A stretch of DNA of 64,000 nt, from the NCBI RefSeq assembly GCF_046614675.1, contig NZ_JBKKJT010000005.1:372001-436000 (forward strand), in the 5' to 3' direction. Shown here piece by piece: positions 7,965 to 17,411 of the stretch. The notes under the pieces were generated by a model. That model searched no databases, was not told the origin of the DNA, and saw only the letters and a list, made by a program, of their open reading frames with translations. The DNA comes from Chryseobacterium cupriresistens. Lineage in GTDB: Bacteria; Bacteroidota; Bacteroidia; Flavobacteriales; Weeksellaceae. Every line of letters starts with the position of its first letter. Within the stretch, counting starts at the first letter, position 1. A program made the position numbers and the translations under genes.

Positions 7965-8906
7965 TCAGAATAAGTATTTCCTGAAATTAATATTATACAA
8001 GCCGGAACGGATGCTTGGATAATCTGTGACAAGATACTTTAAAATCATATTCCACTTTTTGAGGAGGGGAGCATTGGCAATTTCAAAACTACGGTGCATT
8101 CTTTTAATATGAAGTTTCATATGAGCGGGAATCGTACTTTCGTTTTCCGACCAGTCTTTCACCTCTTTCCAAAGCAAAACTCTTGTTGTAGCAGGTTTTA
8201 TTTTCTTAGAATCTACCTTTGTGATCCTGTTGTCTTCATGCACACCTCTTACTGCAACCGCTTTGTCTAAAATACCCGGATAAAGATCAAGATAATAGGA
8301 TAAACGGAATAAAAATTCAGTATCCTGATGCAATCTTAAACTTGTTTTGAATAAAGGATTCATCTTGCGAAGTAAAGATTCTTTCCTGATCGTCAAAGTA
8401 TCAATACTAAATAAACCAAAGCTGCCCAACATATTCATTTGTCCCGGAAATACCTCTTTAGGCTCATGAATTTTGTACACCGTAGTTAAGCGATCCTGAA
8501 AAATTCTATAATACTGTTCTTTTGCCTTTTCCGAGTAATAATGTACACCCAATGCACCATAAACGCCTTCTACTTCGGGATTTTTAAATAATTCCCTTTC
8601 AGCATCAAATCTGTTGGGAAGGTAATAGTCATCAGCATCCAGAAAGGCAATGAAATCACCGGTAGCCTTTTCTATCCCAAGATTTCTGGTAGGGCCTGCA
8701 CCATGATTGCCTTTGTCGGGGTGCTGATAAAGCTGAACTCTGCTGTATTTTTCAGCGAGTTGCTGACAGACCTTCAAAGCGTTGTCAGGAGACTTGTCTT
8801 CCACTAGAATAACCTCATGAACTTCATCAAATTGAAGCGCAGATTTTACTGCTTGGGAGACATATTTTTCTGCATTATAAACGGGAATGATGACTGAGAT
8901 TTTCAT
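7965..8906 (-). CDS. Glycosyltransferase family 2
   Basis: The 313-residue protein starts with ISVIIPVYNAEKYV and has the GT2 acidic pair in IAFLDADDYYLPNRFDAE near residue 95, followed by an LRLHQDTEFLFRLSYY element around residue 190. It is strongly similar over its whole length to the next upstream gene (9115-10053), including the HPDKGNHGA and DYYLPNRFDAE blocks, so the two are tandem paralogues. A 45-base convergent spacer separates it from the plus-strand SGNH gene. The donor sugar is unknown. Confidence 0.9.
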   Translation of the reverse strand: MKISVIIPVYNAEKYVSQAVKSALQFDEVHEVILVEDKSPDNALKVCQQLAEKYSRVQLYQHPDKGNHGAGPTRNLGIEKATGDFIAFLDADDYYLPNRFDAERELFKNPEVEGVYGALGVHYYSEKAKEQYYRIFQDRLTTVYKIHEPKEVFPGQMNMLGSFGLFSIDTLTIRKESLLRKMNPLFKTSLRLHQDTEFLFRLSYYLDLYPGILDKAVAVRGVHEDNRITKVDSKKIKPATTRVLLWKEVKDWSENESTIPAHMKLHIKRMHRSFEIANAPLLKKWNMILKYLVTDYPSIRSGLYNINFRKYLF

Positions 8907-9114
8907 TTTTCAATTGGAAATTATATTGTGTTTATGCGTTATCTTCTTACCGGGAGAATTTAAGCTTTTAATTTTATTTTTAAGTAATGGGTTATCTTTT
9001 TTCTGCAAAATGATATAGAAATGCGGACACCACAAGTATTTTAAATATAAAAGGAATATTGAATATCCTTCTGCTTTTAATTTTCTGAAAAATATTTCTT
9101 TAGGTTATTAAGCT

Positions 9115-10053
9115 TCATGAGTGCATATACGTAAAGCGGTATTGTGTTTTCAGAATATCTGGATTTTTTAAAATGGCAGCCAATAGACTCATCATTTTAG
9201 AAATTCCTTTTTTCTTCGAAAGTTCAAATGCTTTTTTCCGTAAATAAAGTTGATTTGCAGCATCTTTATCCAGGGGGACAGATCTGGACCACTCGTATAA
9301 GGAATTCCAGAAAAGGAATTGTCTGCTGTTATACTGTGGCGAGTATCGGACAATCTTGGTAATTCTGTTATCATCATGTATTCCCCTTATCGCAACGGCC
9401 TGGTTTATAATACCTGATTTCAGATGGCAGTGATAAGCCAGCTTAATGATAAAATCAGAGTCCTGATGTACGCGGAGAATATTATTAAACCTTAGCTTAT
9501 TCTGATCCAGGGCAGATTTTCTGACGGTTAATCCATTCAAATGGAAAAATGTACCGAAAGTTTTCGGTGTAAGCCCGAGAAGCCCTCTGAATACTTCTTT
9601 TCCTTCTGCCGGATAGTTTACTGTTGTCAATGTATTGTCACTGAATTTAGACTGAAATTCCTTTTTCCCTTTTTCAGTGAGATATTCAACCCCTATGGCA
9701 TTGAAGATCCCGTCTACCTGCGGCTCTTTAAAAAGCTCTTTCTCCGCATCAAATCTATTGGGAAGATAATAATCATCAGCATCCAGGAATGTAATGAAAC
9801 TTGAGGCGGCTTTTTCAATACCCAGATTTCTTGAAGCAGCAGCACCATGGTTTCCTTTGTCAGGGTGCTGGAGCAAATGAATTCTTCTATCTTCGCCAGC
9901 TAATTCTTTGCAAATTTCCAATGAATGATCAGAAGATTTATCTTCAACTAAAATAACTTCTTTCACTTCTTCAAATTGCAGGGCTGACTGTACTGATTTT
10001 TTTAGAAAATCAGCAGCATTATATACAGGGATAATGACAGAAATATCAAGCAT
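9115..10053 (-). CDS. Glycosyltransferase family 2, paralogue of neighbour
   Basis: The 312-residue GT2 enzyme begins ISVIIPVYNAADFL with the metal-site block TFLDADDYYLPNRFDAE near residue 96 and a LRVHQDSDFIIKLAYH element near 195. Its start codon overlaps the asnB stop by one base (TGATG on the minus strand), so translation is coupled to the amidotransferase. A 208-base gap with no clear promoter or terminator separates it from its paralogue downstream. The C-terminal thirds of the two paralogues differ most, which suggests different acceptors. Confidence 0.9.
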   Translation of the reverse strand: MLDISVIIPVYNAADFLKKSVQSALQFEEVKEVILVEDKSSDHSLEICKELAGEDRRIHLLQHPDKGNHGAAASRNLGIEKAASSFITFLDADDYYLPNRFDAEKELFKEPQVDGIFNAIGVEYLTEKGKKEFQSKFSDNTLTTVNYPAEGKEVFRGLLGLTPKTFGTFFHLNGLTVRKSALDQNKLRFNNILRVHQDSDFIIKLAYHCHLKSGIINQAVAIRGIHDDNRITKIVRYSPQYNSRQFLFWNSLYEWSRSVPLDKDAANQLYLRKKAFELSKKKGISKMMSLLAAILKNPDILKTQYRFTYMHS

Positions 10054-11849
10054 CAGAGAACATATTTATTATTATGGGCCCAAAGAGCAAGCTGCAATAA
10101 ATTCCAGTGCTTATGGTCTTTGTTCAGAAATTTTTGGGTAGTATCAAAATCAATATAGTTAAAAACCTTTTGAGACGAATCTCTTAGAAGATCGTCGGAG
10201 AGCTTAATAAGGTTTTCTTCATTAAACCAGTTCTTAACGCTGTGTCCGAAACCTTGTTTGTGACGTTTTCTGATTGTATCTGTCCAATAATTATTCATGG
10301 ATTCACGAAGGATAATTTTATCATTTTCACTGGTGATTTTCAGCTGATCAGGAAGCTGAATACAGAATTCTGCAAAATCAATATCAAGAAAAGGAGTTCT
10401 TACTTCCAATGAATTAGCCATCGCCATTCTGTCTGATTTGACCATCATATTTCCAGGGACATAATTTTCCAGATCTACTCTCATAATGTCATTCAACGAA
10501 TCATGATTCGGAGTAAAGCTGTATCCCTGCTGATAATCCTGTGAACATCCCAAAAGGGCACGTTCCGATTTATTAAAAACATTTCTGACGGAATTCAGAT
10601 GAAAATCCAGAATGGAGTCGTACTTTAAATTCTGTTGGGTTACGAACGAAACCGTCTTTGCTTTTTTGTAAAGGTTAAGTCCGAATCTGGCGATTAGATT
10701 TTTATAACTGAAATGATTTTTCATCATATTTTCTACCGTATAAAAATGATATCCGCCAAACAGCTCGTCTCCAACATCACCTGAAAGGGCTACAGTCAGA
10801 TTTTTTCTTGCATTTTTACAGATCTCATAATGCGGAAGGTAAGAGGTATCAGCAAAAGGTTCGTCAAAGAAAGGAGAAACATGCAGTAATGATTCAGCCA
10901 GATCTTTTTTTTGCTCATGAACTTCTATATGATTGGTGTTGTATTTATCTGCAATTTCTTTGGCATATTTGAGCTCGCTGTCTTTATGGTCATAACCGAA
11001 ACTGATTGTCGTCTGATGAGGTAAGAACTCATCCACAAGAGCAACTATAGATGAAGAATCCAGGCCGCCACTCAGAAAACTGCCAACCTGCACATCTGCA
11101 ATAAGCTGTTTTTTAACAGCATTTTTCAGAAGGTACCGAAACTCCTCCTTAGCATCGGAGAGGCTGATCACCCTATCTTTTGACGGCAGGTTGTAATACC
11201 GTGAAACAATGACCTTTCCCTCTTTCCAGATCAGCTGATGAGCGGGCGGTAAAGTATATATATTGCTATAAATGCTCTGATAGGTGCTTACATACCCATA
11301 TTGGAGATAGTTGGAAATGGCTTCAGGATTTACCTTAGGATGGATCAATCCGGATGCAAGAATCGCTTTGATCTCTGAAGCAAAAATAAATTCATTATTA
11401 TTTCCGATGGCATAGTAAAATGGCTTTTCACCAAAACGGTCTCTTGCACAGAACAATTGCTGTTCACGGTCATCCCAGATGGCAAAAGCAAACATTCCCG
11501 GAAGATCATGGATGAGGTTCTGCTGCTTTTTCTGATACATCGCAAGAATGACTTCCGTGTCGGAACCTCCATGGTAAGGATATTCTGCATATTGTCTCTT
11601 AATATCCTGGTATCCATAGATTTCACCATTAAGGACAATACATTCATTTTTTGTATTGGAGAACATTGGCTGCTTCCCGTTTTCGGACAAGTCTATAATG
11701 GAAAGTCTGCGGTGGCCTAATATTGCATTATCATAGAATTCAAAGTCTGAAGAATCGGGTCCACGATGAATCAGAGAGTCTGTCATTTTTTTGATTTCCT
11801 CCTGATAATTTGCTGCATTATTGCTTATAATTCCGGCTATTCCGCACAT
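10053..11849 (-). CDS. asnB: Glutamine-hydrolysing asparagine synthase-like amidotransferase
   Basis: The 598-residue protein has an N-terminal class II glutaminase domain with catalytic Cys2 (MCGIAGIIS) and the IHRGPDSS and LGHRRLSIIDLS blocks. The synthetase domain carries the ATP-pyrophosphatase loop SGGLDSSSIVALV near residue 262 and the ALSGDVGDELFGGYH segment. AsnB makes asparagine from aspartate, but copies inside polysaccharide loci (WbpS-like) are thought to amidate uronic acid residues. The presence of ugd in the same locus makes a sugar amide product plausible; this is inference. It overlaps the next gene by one base. Confidence 0.9.
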   Translation of the reverse strand: MCGIAGIISNNAANYQEEIKKMTDSLIHRGPDSSDFEFYDNAILGHRRLSIIDLSENGKQPMFSNTKNECIVLNGEIYGYQDIKRQYAEYPYHGGSDTEVILAMYQKKQQNLIHDLPGMFAFAIWDDREQQLFCARDRFGEKPFYYAIGNNNEFIFASEIKAILASGLIHPKVNPEAISNYLQYGYVSTYQSIYSNIYTLPPAHQLIWKEGKVIVSRYYNLPSKDRVISLSDAKEEFRYLLKNAVKKQLIADVQVGSFLSGGLDSSSIVALVDEFLPHQTTISFGYDHKDSELKYAKEIADKYNTNHIEVHEQKKDLAESLLHVSPFFDEPFADTSYLPHYEICKNARKNLTVALSGDVGDELFGGYHFYTVENMMKNHFSYKNLIARFGLNLYKKAKTVSFVTQQNLKYDSILDFHLNSVRNVFNKSERALLGCSQDYQQGYSFTPNHDSLNDIMRVDLENYVPGNMMVKSDRMAMANSLEVRTPFLDIDFAEFCIQLPDQLKITSENDKIILRESMNNYWTDTIRKRHKQGFGHSVKNWFNEENLIKLSDDLLRDSSQKVFNYIDFDTTQKFLNKDHKHWNLLQLALWAHNNKYVL

Positions 11850-12051
11850 ATGCTTTTATTTTTCATCATTAATTTTATCATTTTGTAAAGCTAAATTACA
11901 ATAAATTAAGGAAAGTTCGATCGGTTTAGATCAGCTGTCGACTCAAACTATTTGAATCGGCTATGTTCTGAATCATCTGTGTACAAGGGTCTGATAACTA
12001 TGATTTTATTTTTGACGGATATTCATCAATATCAGCCATTGTAGATATTGA

Positions 12052-12975
12052 TTATCTGGTGAAAGTATATTTTATAATTTTTAGTAGCTGGCTTATTCCC
12101 GTTCCGATATTTTTGGAAATGGAAAAGCGTTCAAAGATGGCTGCATAAAGCTTTCTGTTCCATACAGGAGAAACAAACTCCTTTTCGTAATAATATTTAT
12201 TGATGAGCTGATCCAGGGTTTTTACTATCTGCTGGTCTGCTCTTTGATCATTATTAATCCTCTTAATATTTTTAAAGATATCAATAGAAGTTCGGTATTG
12301 TTTTTCTGTTTCTAATGAGCTGTAAACGCCACCGCTATGAAGCCGGTAAACTCCCACTACTTTATTAAAGCTTCTGCCTTTTCCAAATTCAAGGGCATGA
12401 TAAAAATAGTAAAGATCCCTGTAATTGGGATAAATGTCAATCCACTTCTCATCAATACAGTCTTTTCTGATCAGATAAGTAAAAGTTTGGGTAGGGCGCT
12501 GTACAAAAAAGCTGTCCTGTGTATAATCAATATATTTCTGTCCGTTGAACATGGAGTCTTTTCCGTCTTCTGTCAGTTTATTTTCATCCTGATGGAACAG
12601 TAAATTTCTGGCGGTCACCATGACATATTCTGAATTGTTCTCAAGGAAATCATACTGAAACTGTAGCTTTTGCGGGTCAGTCCAGTAATCATCCCCTTCA
12701 CAGTAGGCTAAGTATTTTCCTTGAGCCTGTGCGAATGCAAATCTTTGGTTTTCAACAAAACCGATATTAGTCTTATGATTAAAATATCGGATGATATCCG
12801 GATATTGCGTTGCAAATTCTGAAATAATAATGTCAGAATCATCCGGTGAATTATCATTGCAAATAATCAACTCAAACGGAAAGTTTGTTTTTTGGGATAG
12901 AACACCTTCAATAGCCTCCTTTAAATAGGGGGCGTGATTATAGGTGAGCATGATGACCGATATTTTAGGTTCCAT
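12052..12975 (-). CDS. Glycosyltransferase family 2
   Basis: The 307-residue protein opens with ISVIMLTYNHAPYLKEAIEGVL and carries the acidic metal-binding block AYCEGDDYWTDPQKLQ near residue 92, a form common in O-antigen transferases. It starts two bases after the upstream methyltransferase stop. The 202 bases between its stop and asnB hold no gene or clear terminator; a -7-like box with one mismatch (TAGCTTTA, minus strand, 11893-11886) lies before asnB. Confidence 0.9.
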   Translation of the reverse strand: MEPKISVIMLTYNHAPYLKEAIEGVLSQKTNFPFELIICNDNSPDDSDIIISEFATQYPDIIRYFNHKTNIGFVENQRFAFAQAQGKYLAYCEGDDYWTDPQKLQFQYDFLENNSEYVMVTARNLLFHQDENKLTEDGKDSMFNGQKYIDYTQDSFFVQRPTQTFTYLIRKDCIDEKWIDIYPNYRDLYYFYHALEFGKGRSFNKVVGVYRLHSGGVYSSLETEKQYRTSIDIFKNIKRINNDQRADQQIVKTLDQLINKYYYEKEFVSPVWNRKLYAAIFERFSISKNIGTGISQLLKIIKYTFTR

Positions 12976-12977
12976 TG

Positions 12978-13703
12978 CTAATAGTGAAATCTGTTAAGGA
13001 GGGATGGAATAATATCTTTCGATTTTAAATTGATCAATTCTTGAGGATTCTTTTTGAGATCCTGAAACGTGTAGGAAATAAACTGCCTGAAAAATTCAGT
13101 ATCCAGCTCAAAATTCATAGGAAGATTATGTTTTTTCTGAATAATTCCGAGACCATAATCTGTGTCAATAACAAAAACCTCAAGATCGTTCGGATATTTT
13201 TTTAGCAGATAAAGGATAGATTTCCAGGTATCACCGTTCCACTCACCAGTCCATTCCGGATGTTTTTCTTTCGTAAAAAATTCTTCTGAGTTGTACGCTG
13301 TTGAGGCTGGCTCACTCACAGGAAAACAGTCATGCATGACAATAATTGATTTTTCATCCATGAAAGGAAGGATATTCAGAACATCTTTAAGTGCCTGGTG
13401 GTACGTATGCATACCATCAACCAGAGATATTTCAACAGTGCCGAAATTTTTAAGAAACTCTTTTTTTTGCTCAAAAAAATCATCACTGGTCATTTCAAAA
13501 TAATGCGTTTTTCTATTATTTTTAATGTCAAAGACTTTTCTTTTGAGTTTTTCCATTTTGGGTATTATGAAGTTGGGGTCTATTGCAATTTTGTTTTTAC
13601 AGCTTATGGTATATAAAGATGTGCCGCTTCGGGTCCCAATTTCAAGATATTTTTTAAAATTAGCTTTCTGGATGATACTGTTGATAAGACGAATTCTATT
13701 CAT
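12978..13703 (-). CDS. Class I SAM-dependent methyltransferase (Methyltransf_24 type)
   Basis: The 241-residue protein has the SAM-binding glycine loop KYLEIGTRSGTSLY (about residues 18-31), an acidic ribose-binding AIDPN strand, and the characteristic SLVDGMHTYHQALKD followed by IIVMHDCFPVSEPAS. This pattern is shared by methyltransferases of polysaccharide and antibiotic sugar pathways that use a metal-assisted mechanism. It sits between two GT2 genes in a tightly packed minus-strand run. Its target, a sugar hydroxyl or a terminal capping position, cannot be told from sequence. Confidence 0.85.
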   Translation of the reverse strand: MNRIRLINSIIQKANFKKYLEIGTRSGTSLYTISCKNKIAIDPNFIIPKMEKLKRKVFDIKNNRKTHYFEMTSDDFFEQKKEFLKNFGTVEISLVDGMHTYHQALKDVLNILPFMDEKSIIVMHDCFPVSEPASTAYNSEEFFTKEKHPEWTGEWNGDTWKSILYLLKKYPNDLEVFVIDTDYGLGIIQKKHNLPMNFELDTEFFRQFISYTFQDLKKNPQELINLKSKDIIPSLLNRFHY

Positions 13704-13733
13704 TTTTAATGCTGGGTTTAGATTTATTCTGAA

Positions 13734-14663
13734 TTATACATGTTTTAGATTAAGAAATGCAGCCCCTTTATTTTTAATGATGGTTCTTGCGTTCATGATT
13801 TCATTAAACCGGGTCTTCTGATATTGATATTCTTTCAAAGTATCGGAAGCAGCAGAAAACTGCAGCTGGAGAGCTTGCTTTATCATTTTAGGAATGAAAT
13901 CTCTGTTAAGTACCTTGGAATCAAAAGGGAGCGCCGGATTCAGATAGCGTTGTTCCCGCTGTACTCTCAGAGCATTAATGTGGCTGGTTTTATGGAAATC
14001 CTGTTTGCCATCATGTACAACCCTGCTGGGCGGGCATACGATGATTTTTTTCCTGAAAAAAGAAATACGTTGTACATATTCATAATCTTCAGAATAATGA
14101 AAAAAGTAAGGATTAAAGCCCCCGATTTCTTCAATGGTTGCTTTGGGAAGCAGCCAGTGAGCGGCATTCACAAAATCGATTTCATAATAATCTTTCAGAC
14201 TATTGTTAAAGCTGTCTGAAAATATTCTGTTATCCGGAGTATTTCTTGCCAGATAACGTTCGAAAAAAATATCGAGCTTTTTCTCGCTGCCATCCATGTG
14301 TATCGGACTTAAAATCCCCAGTTGATTTTTGTCTGGGTACGCGTTGTAGACATCCAATAGTTTTTGAAAGCTGTCCGGATAAATCCACGCATCCTGATTC
14401 ATCAGGTAGAAAAAATCGGCTCCTTCTTTATACGCTTTTTCTATCCCTGTATTATTCGCTTTTCCAAAACCTAGATTTTGTGGAGACTGAGTGAAGTCTA
14501 CTTCAGGAAAATACTTTTTGATATATTCCTGAGTGCCGTCTGTGGATCCGTTATCTATTACAAAACATTTTACAGGAACTGAAGAGGTTCTTAAACTTGA
14601 AAAACATCTTTCTGCCCACTTCATGGCATTATAAGTAACAATGATTACATGAATAGCCGCCAT
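13734..14663 (-). CDS. Glycosyltransferase family 2 (rhamnosyltransferase-like)
   Basis: The 309-residue protein has the N-terminus of the WbbL-like GT2 subgroup (HVIIVTYNAMKWAERCFSSL, then CFVIDNGSTDGTQEYI), the NLGFGKANNTGIEKA block, the metal site YLMNQDAWI near residue 93, and a later FFHYSEDYEYVQR element. Enzymes of this subgroup often add rhamnose or another 6-deoxyhexose, which fits the dTDP-6-deoxyhexose genes of the locus, but this is inference. It follows the epimerase-like gene by one base. Confidence 0.88.
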   Translation of the reverse strand: MAAIHVIIVTYNAMKWAERCFSSLRTSSVPVKCFVIDNGSTDGTQEYIKKYFPEVDFTQSPQNLGFGKANNTGIEKAYKEGADFFYLMNQDAWIYPDSFQKLLDVYNAYPDKNQLGILSPIHMDGSEKKLDIFFERYLARNTPDNRIFSDSFNNSLKDYYEIDFVNAAHWLLPKATIEEIGGFNPYFFHYSEDYEYVQRISFFRKKIIVCPPSRVVHDGKQDFHKTSHINALRVQREQRYLNPALPFDSKVLNRDFIPKMIKQALQLQFSAASDTLKEYQYQKTRFNEIMNARTIIKNKGAAFLNLKHV

Positions 14664-14664
14664 T

Positions 14665-15333
14665 TTAAATATACTTTCGGGTTAACGTTTCCAGATAACT
14701 TTCAGGACTGATACCTGAAAAGAAGTCGTGAATTTCTTTATCAAAATCTACTCTGTAGAAGTCTCCTTCGTTTACTTCTGAATAATAGGCTTTTTGATGG
14801 GTTTCTTTTTCAATAGCACCTATAATTTCTTTTAAATCAAAATTATAGGGGAAAGAAAAATTAATAACTTTATTAGGAAGATGCAGACAGTAAGACTCTA
14901 AAAATTTAGAAATATCATCTATATCCAGCAATAGTCTCCTTGCCTTTGTATGAACTGTAAACTGGTGTGAATTTTTAATCTGATTTTTAAGAAAATTGAA
15001 TAATGTATTTGGGTTTCCTCCGTTTCCTACAATATTTCCAATTCTGAGAATAAGGTAGTTTTTACACTTATTTTTGATATAATTTTCAATTTCCTTTTTA
15101 TGTAAAACGTAAAGACTGTCTTGTTTTGATTGATCATGAATGCTTAGAGTAGAAAAATAAATTAATTTGTGATTGCTGTTACTCTCAATACATTTATCCA
15201 ACAGAGTAAATTCTCTTTCAAACTCTGAACTTGTTGTTTCCAGAGAATTCGAAACACCAGAAGCGAAAAATAGATTTTCCTCTGAGTCTATATTTTTTAA
15301 TGAATTGGCAATAAGTCCGTTTCCTATGATCAT
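14665..15333 (-). CDS. NAD-dependent epimerase/dehydratase-like protein (short extended-SDR)
   Basis: At 222 residues it is shorter than typical 300-residue sugar epimerases. It begins MIIGNGLIANSLK, a reduced form of the GxxGxxG NAD-binding loop, and keeps the catalytic YxxxK as YVLHK near residue 97 with a Ser in the preceding FSTLSIHD strand. A substrate-side segment LILRIGNIVGNGG follows. The dinucleotide loop and the shortened first half make the cofactor uncertain. Its job is probably a late modification of a nucleotide sugar or lipid-linked sugar; I cannot name the substrate. Confidence 0.7.
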   Translation of the reverse strand: MIIGNGLIANSLKNIDSEENLFFASGVSNSLETTSSEFEREFTLLDKCIESNSNHKLIYFSTLSIHDQSKQDSLYVLHKKEIENYIKNKCKNYLILRIGNIVGNGGNPNTLFNFLKNQIKNSHQFTVHTKARRLLLDIDDISKFLESYCLHLPNKVINFSFPYNFDLKEIIGAIEKETHQKAYYSEVNEGDFYRVDFDKEIHDFFSGISPESYLETLTRKYI

Positions 15334-15360
15334 ATCTTATTAAACAGTTTTAGATAAATT

Positions 15361-16230
15361 TTAATTCTTTGAGTTGTGTTTTTTATTGATACTTCCAGCG
15401 TATCTTATATAGCCGTAATACTTTTTTGCTATTTCCAAATGCTCATTAAAATTAAGTTTTTTGGGATAAAATTTTAATGTCAGAAATAGGTTTTTTTTAT
15501 TAACAGGGTAGTATTTAAAAAAATTGTGCAAAAACCCTAGAAATATTTTCTTTTCAGCTTCGGTGTCGATTTCTTTTTGAAAATCAGATCCTATACTTTC
15601 CCTTACTTTAATATTGGCATCTAACCAAGTTTTATCCGGATTTCCACCAGAGAAATGTTGAATCAGTATATCGTTAACCACATAATTCTGTTTTTTTGTA
15701 GAAACTCTTAAACTAAAATCAAGATCATAGCCATGGAAACCTTTCAATAGATTTTCGTTGAATTTAAACTGATTAAATATTTCTTTTTTAATTCCAAGAA
15801 AAACACCGTCAACAGCAAAGACTTTATTTCTGTTTTCCTTCGTTGTTTGAATGGGAAAATACAGGGTATTCTCTTTATTTCCCTGTAAAATATTTACGAA
15901 ATTATATTTCTCAGTAACGGTCCAGCTTGATGGAGAAGAAGGAACGTAGGATGATCCTGCAAGCCCTATAATTCCTGTATTTTCCTGGTTTAAATGATTT
16001 ATGAGTGTATTCCCCCAATTTTCATTTTTAAATAAGATGTCTTCATGGATGAAAAGCAAATAATCAAAACCAGCTTTTTCCGCGCCTTTGTTATAAGCTT
16101 CACAAATTCCCATCAATCCAGGATTGTCTATTTTAATGATTTCATAAGACACCCCAATTGTTTCTGCAATATTTTTTTCAAGTGCAGAAAAATAGTCAGG
16201 AAGGTATGATGAGATTATGATGGAGATCAT
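15361..16230 (-). CDS. GT2-like glycosyltransferase (StrF / Glyco_tranf_2_5 type)
   Basis: The frame is open from 16248, but the ATG at 16230 gives the standard N-terminus MISIIISSY and avoids overlap with the upstream stop at 16232-16234, so I use it (289 residues). It lacks the usual VDDxS block and instead shows IIKIDNPGLMGICEAYNKGAEKA and FLLFIHEDILF-like elements seen here as YLLFIHEDILFKN, typical of the StrF-like GT-A subfamily. A later FHGYDLDFSLRV element matches the family's acceptor-side acidic motif. The donor is unknown. Confidence 0.8.
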   Translation of the reverse strand: MISIIISSYLPDYFSALEKNIAETIGVSYEIIKIDNPGLMGICEAYNKGAEKAGFDYLLFIHEDILFKNENWGNTLINHLNQENTGIIGLAGSSYVPSSPSSWTVTEKYNFVNILQGNKENTLYFPIQTTKENRNKVFAVDGVFLGIKKEIFNQFKFNENLLKGFHGYDLDFSLRVSTKKQNYVVNDILIQHFSGGNPDKTWLDANIKVRESIGSDFQKEIDTEAEKKIFLGFLHNFFKYYPVNKKNLFLTLKFYPKKLNFNEHLEIAKKYYGYIRYAGSINKKHNSKN

Positions 16231-16231
16231 C

Positions 16232-17410
16232 CTAAAGTAAGTTATCAATTATTGTAAAAATTTTACCTGCCAATTTCTTGTCAGAATATTCGTTTTCCAA
16301 TCTCTGATAAATATTTTCACCATAACTTTCTCTTAGATTGGCATCCTGCATAAGTTTAACGGTCTCTTCAGCCATGGTATCCATATCCAGATAGGGAACA
16401 AGTACTCCATGATTGTTTTCCAGAAATTCAACAGCACCACCGCTTTTTTCAAAAGCTACGATGGGTTTTTTTAGTTTTGCAGCAGTCAGCATAACTAATG
16501 GGAAAGGATCTTCACGGGACATTAAAAGAAAAACATCAAAAATATTTATATAATCATTTGGCGTTTTATTATGATCGATAAAAATGATGTCCTTTTCTAC
16601 CCCTAATTTTTCAGCATCCAGTTTGGCACATCTTACAGCAGCACTTTTGGATGTTCCTCCAAGATTGATGAATTTAAAATTAAGATCAGTTTTCTGTTTT
16701 ATTTTCTGAACCAAAACAGGAACCATCTCCGTACCTTTTCTTAATTCCTGAGAACTCGCAATTCCAACGATCAATTCTTCATTTTTAATATTCAATTCCT
16801 TTTTCAATAATTCTTTATCCTTCTGGAGGTTGAGAACATTGTCTACGAAAGAATGTATTGCTGTTACTTTTTGTGGGGCTGCATTGTACTTGTTGATAAG
16901 ATTGTCGGCAACAGCTTGCGAACCTGCTATAATTTGGGTGATATTTGAAATGTTTTCTAAAACAAACTCTTTAGAGTAAGTACTTTCAATCCCAAAACTA
17001 AGCTCATGGATAGCAACAATTGTAGGAATGTTTTTTTTATAGAAAGGAAGCGTCCAAATCAATGATTCCATTGTGTTTCCATATACCAGATCGTATTTGT
17101 TTTCAAGAAGAGAGATGGTAATTTTATCAATTTTGTCTTGTTGAGTCTCTTTTTTTCTGAAAACAATTGATTGAACTCTTTTTAAATTTCTTTTTAAAAA
17201 TGAAAAAGACTGTAAATGATAATGAGCAACAACAATATTGTTAGCTACTTTTGCAAATTCTTCATACAATTCTCCTCCTCTGATCAATAAAATATCGATC
17301 TGATAATTTTCTTTTTCTTTTTTTAATCTTTTTATTAAATCTAAAACAAGAATGGGAGCACCAGATAAAGAAGCTTCGTGCGAAATAAATAATATTTTTT
17401 TTGTACTCAT
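16232..17410 (-). CDS. Glycosyltransferase family 4
   Basis: The 392-residue GT-B protein starts with ILFISHEASLSGAPILVLDLI, the glycine-containing acceptor loop of GT4 enzymes, and has the donor domain from IVGIASSQELRKGTEMVPVLV onward. The E-x7-E motif appears as SREDPFPLVMLTAAKL near residue 300, with Asp and Ala at positions where many members have Glu, so the motif is atypical at the second acidic position. It starts one base after the stop-start junction with the LbH acyltransferase upstream. It is a cytoplasmic glycan-chain transferase with unknown sugar. Confidence 0.88.
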   Translation of the reverse strand: MSTKKILFISHEASLSGAPILVLDLIKRLKKEKENYQIDILLIRGGELYEEFAKVANNIVVAHYHLQSFSFLKRNLKRVQSIVFRKKETQQDKIDKITISLLENKYDLVYGNTMESLIWTLPFYKKNIPTIVAIHELSFGIESTYSKEFVLENISNITQIIAGSQAVADNLINKYNAAPQKVTAIHSFVDNVLNLQKDKELLKKELNIKNEELIVGIASSQELRKGTEMVPVLVQKIKQKTDLNFKFINLGGTSKSAAVRCAKLDAEKLGVEKDIIFIDHNKTPNDYINIFDVFLLMSREDPFPLVMLTAAKLKKPIVAFEKSGGAVEFLENNHGVLVPYLDMDTMAEETVKLMQDANLRESYGENIYQRLENEYSDKKLAGKIFTIIDNLL

Positions 17411-17411
17411 T

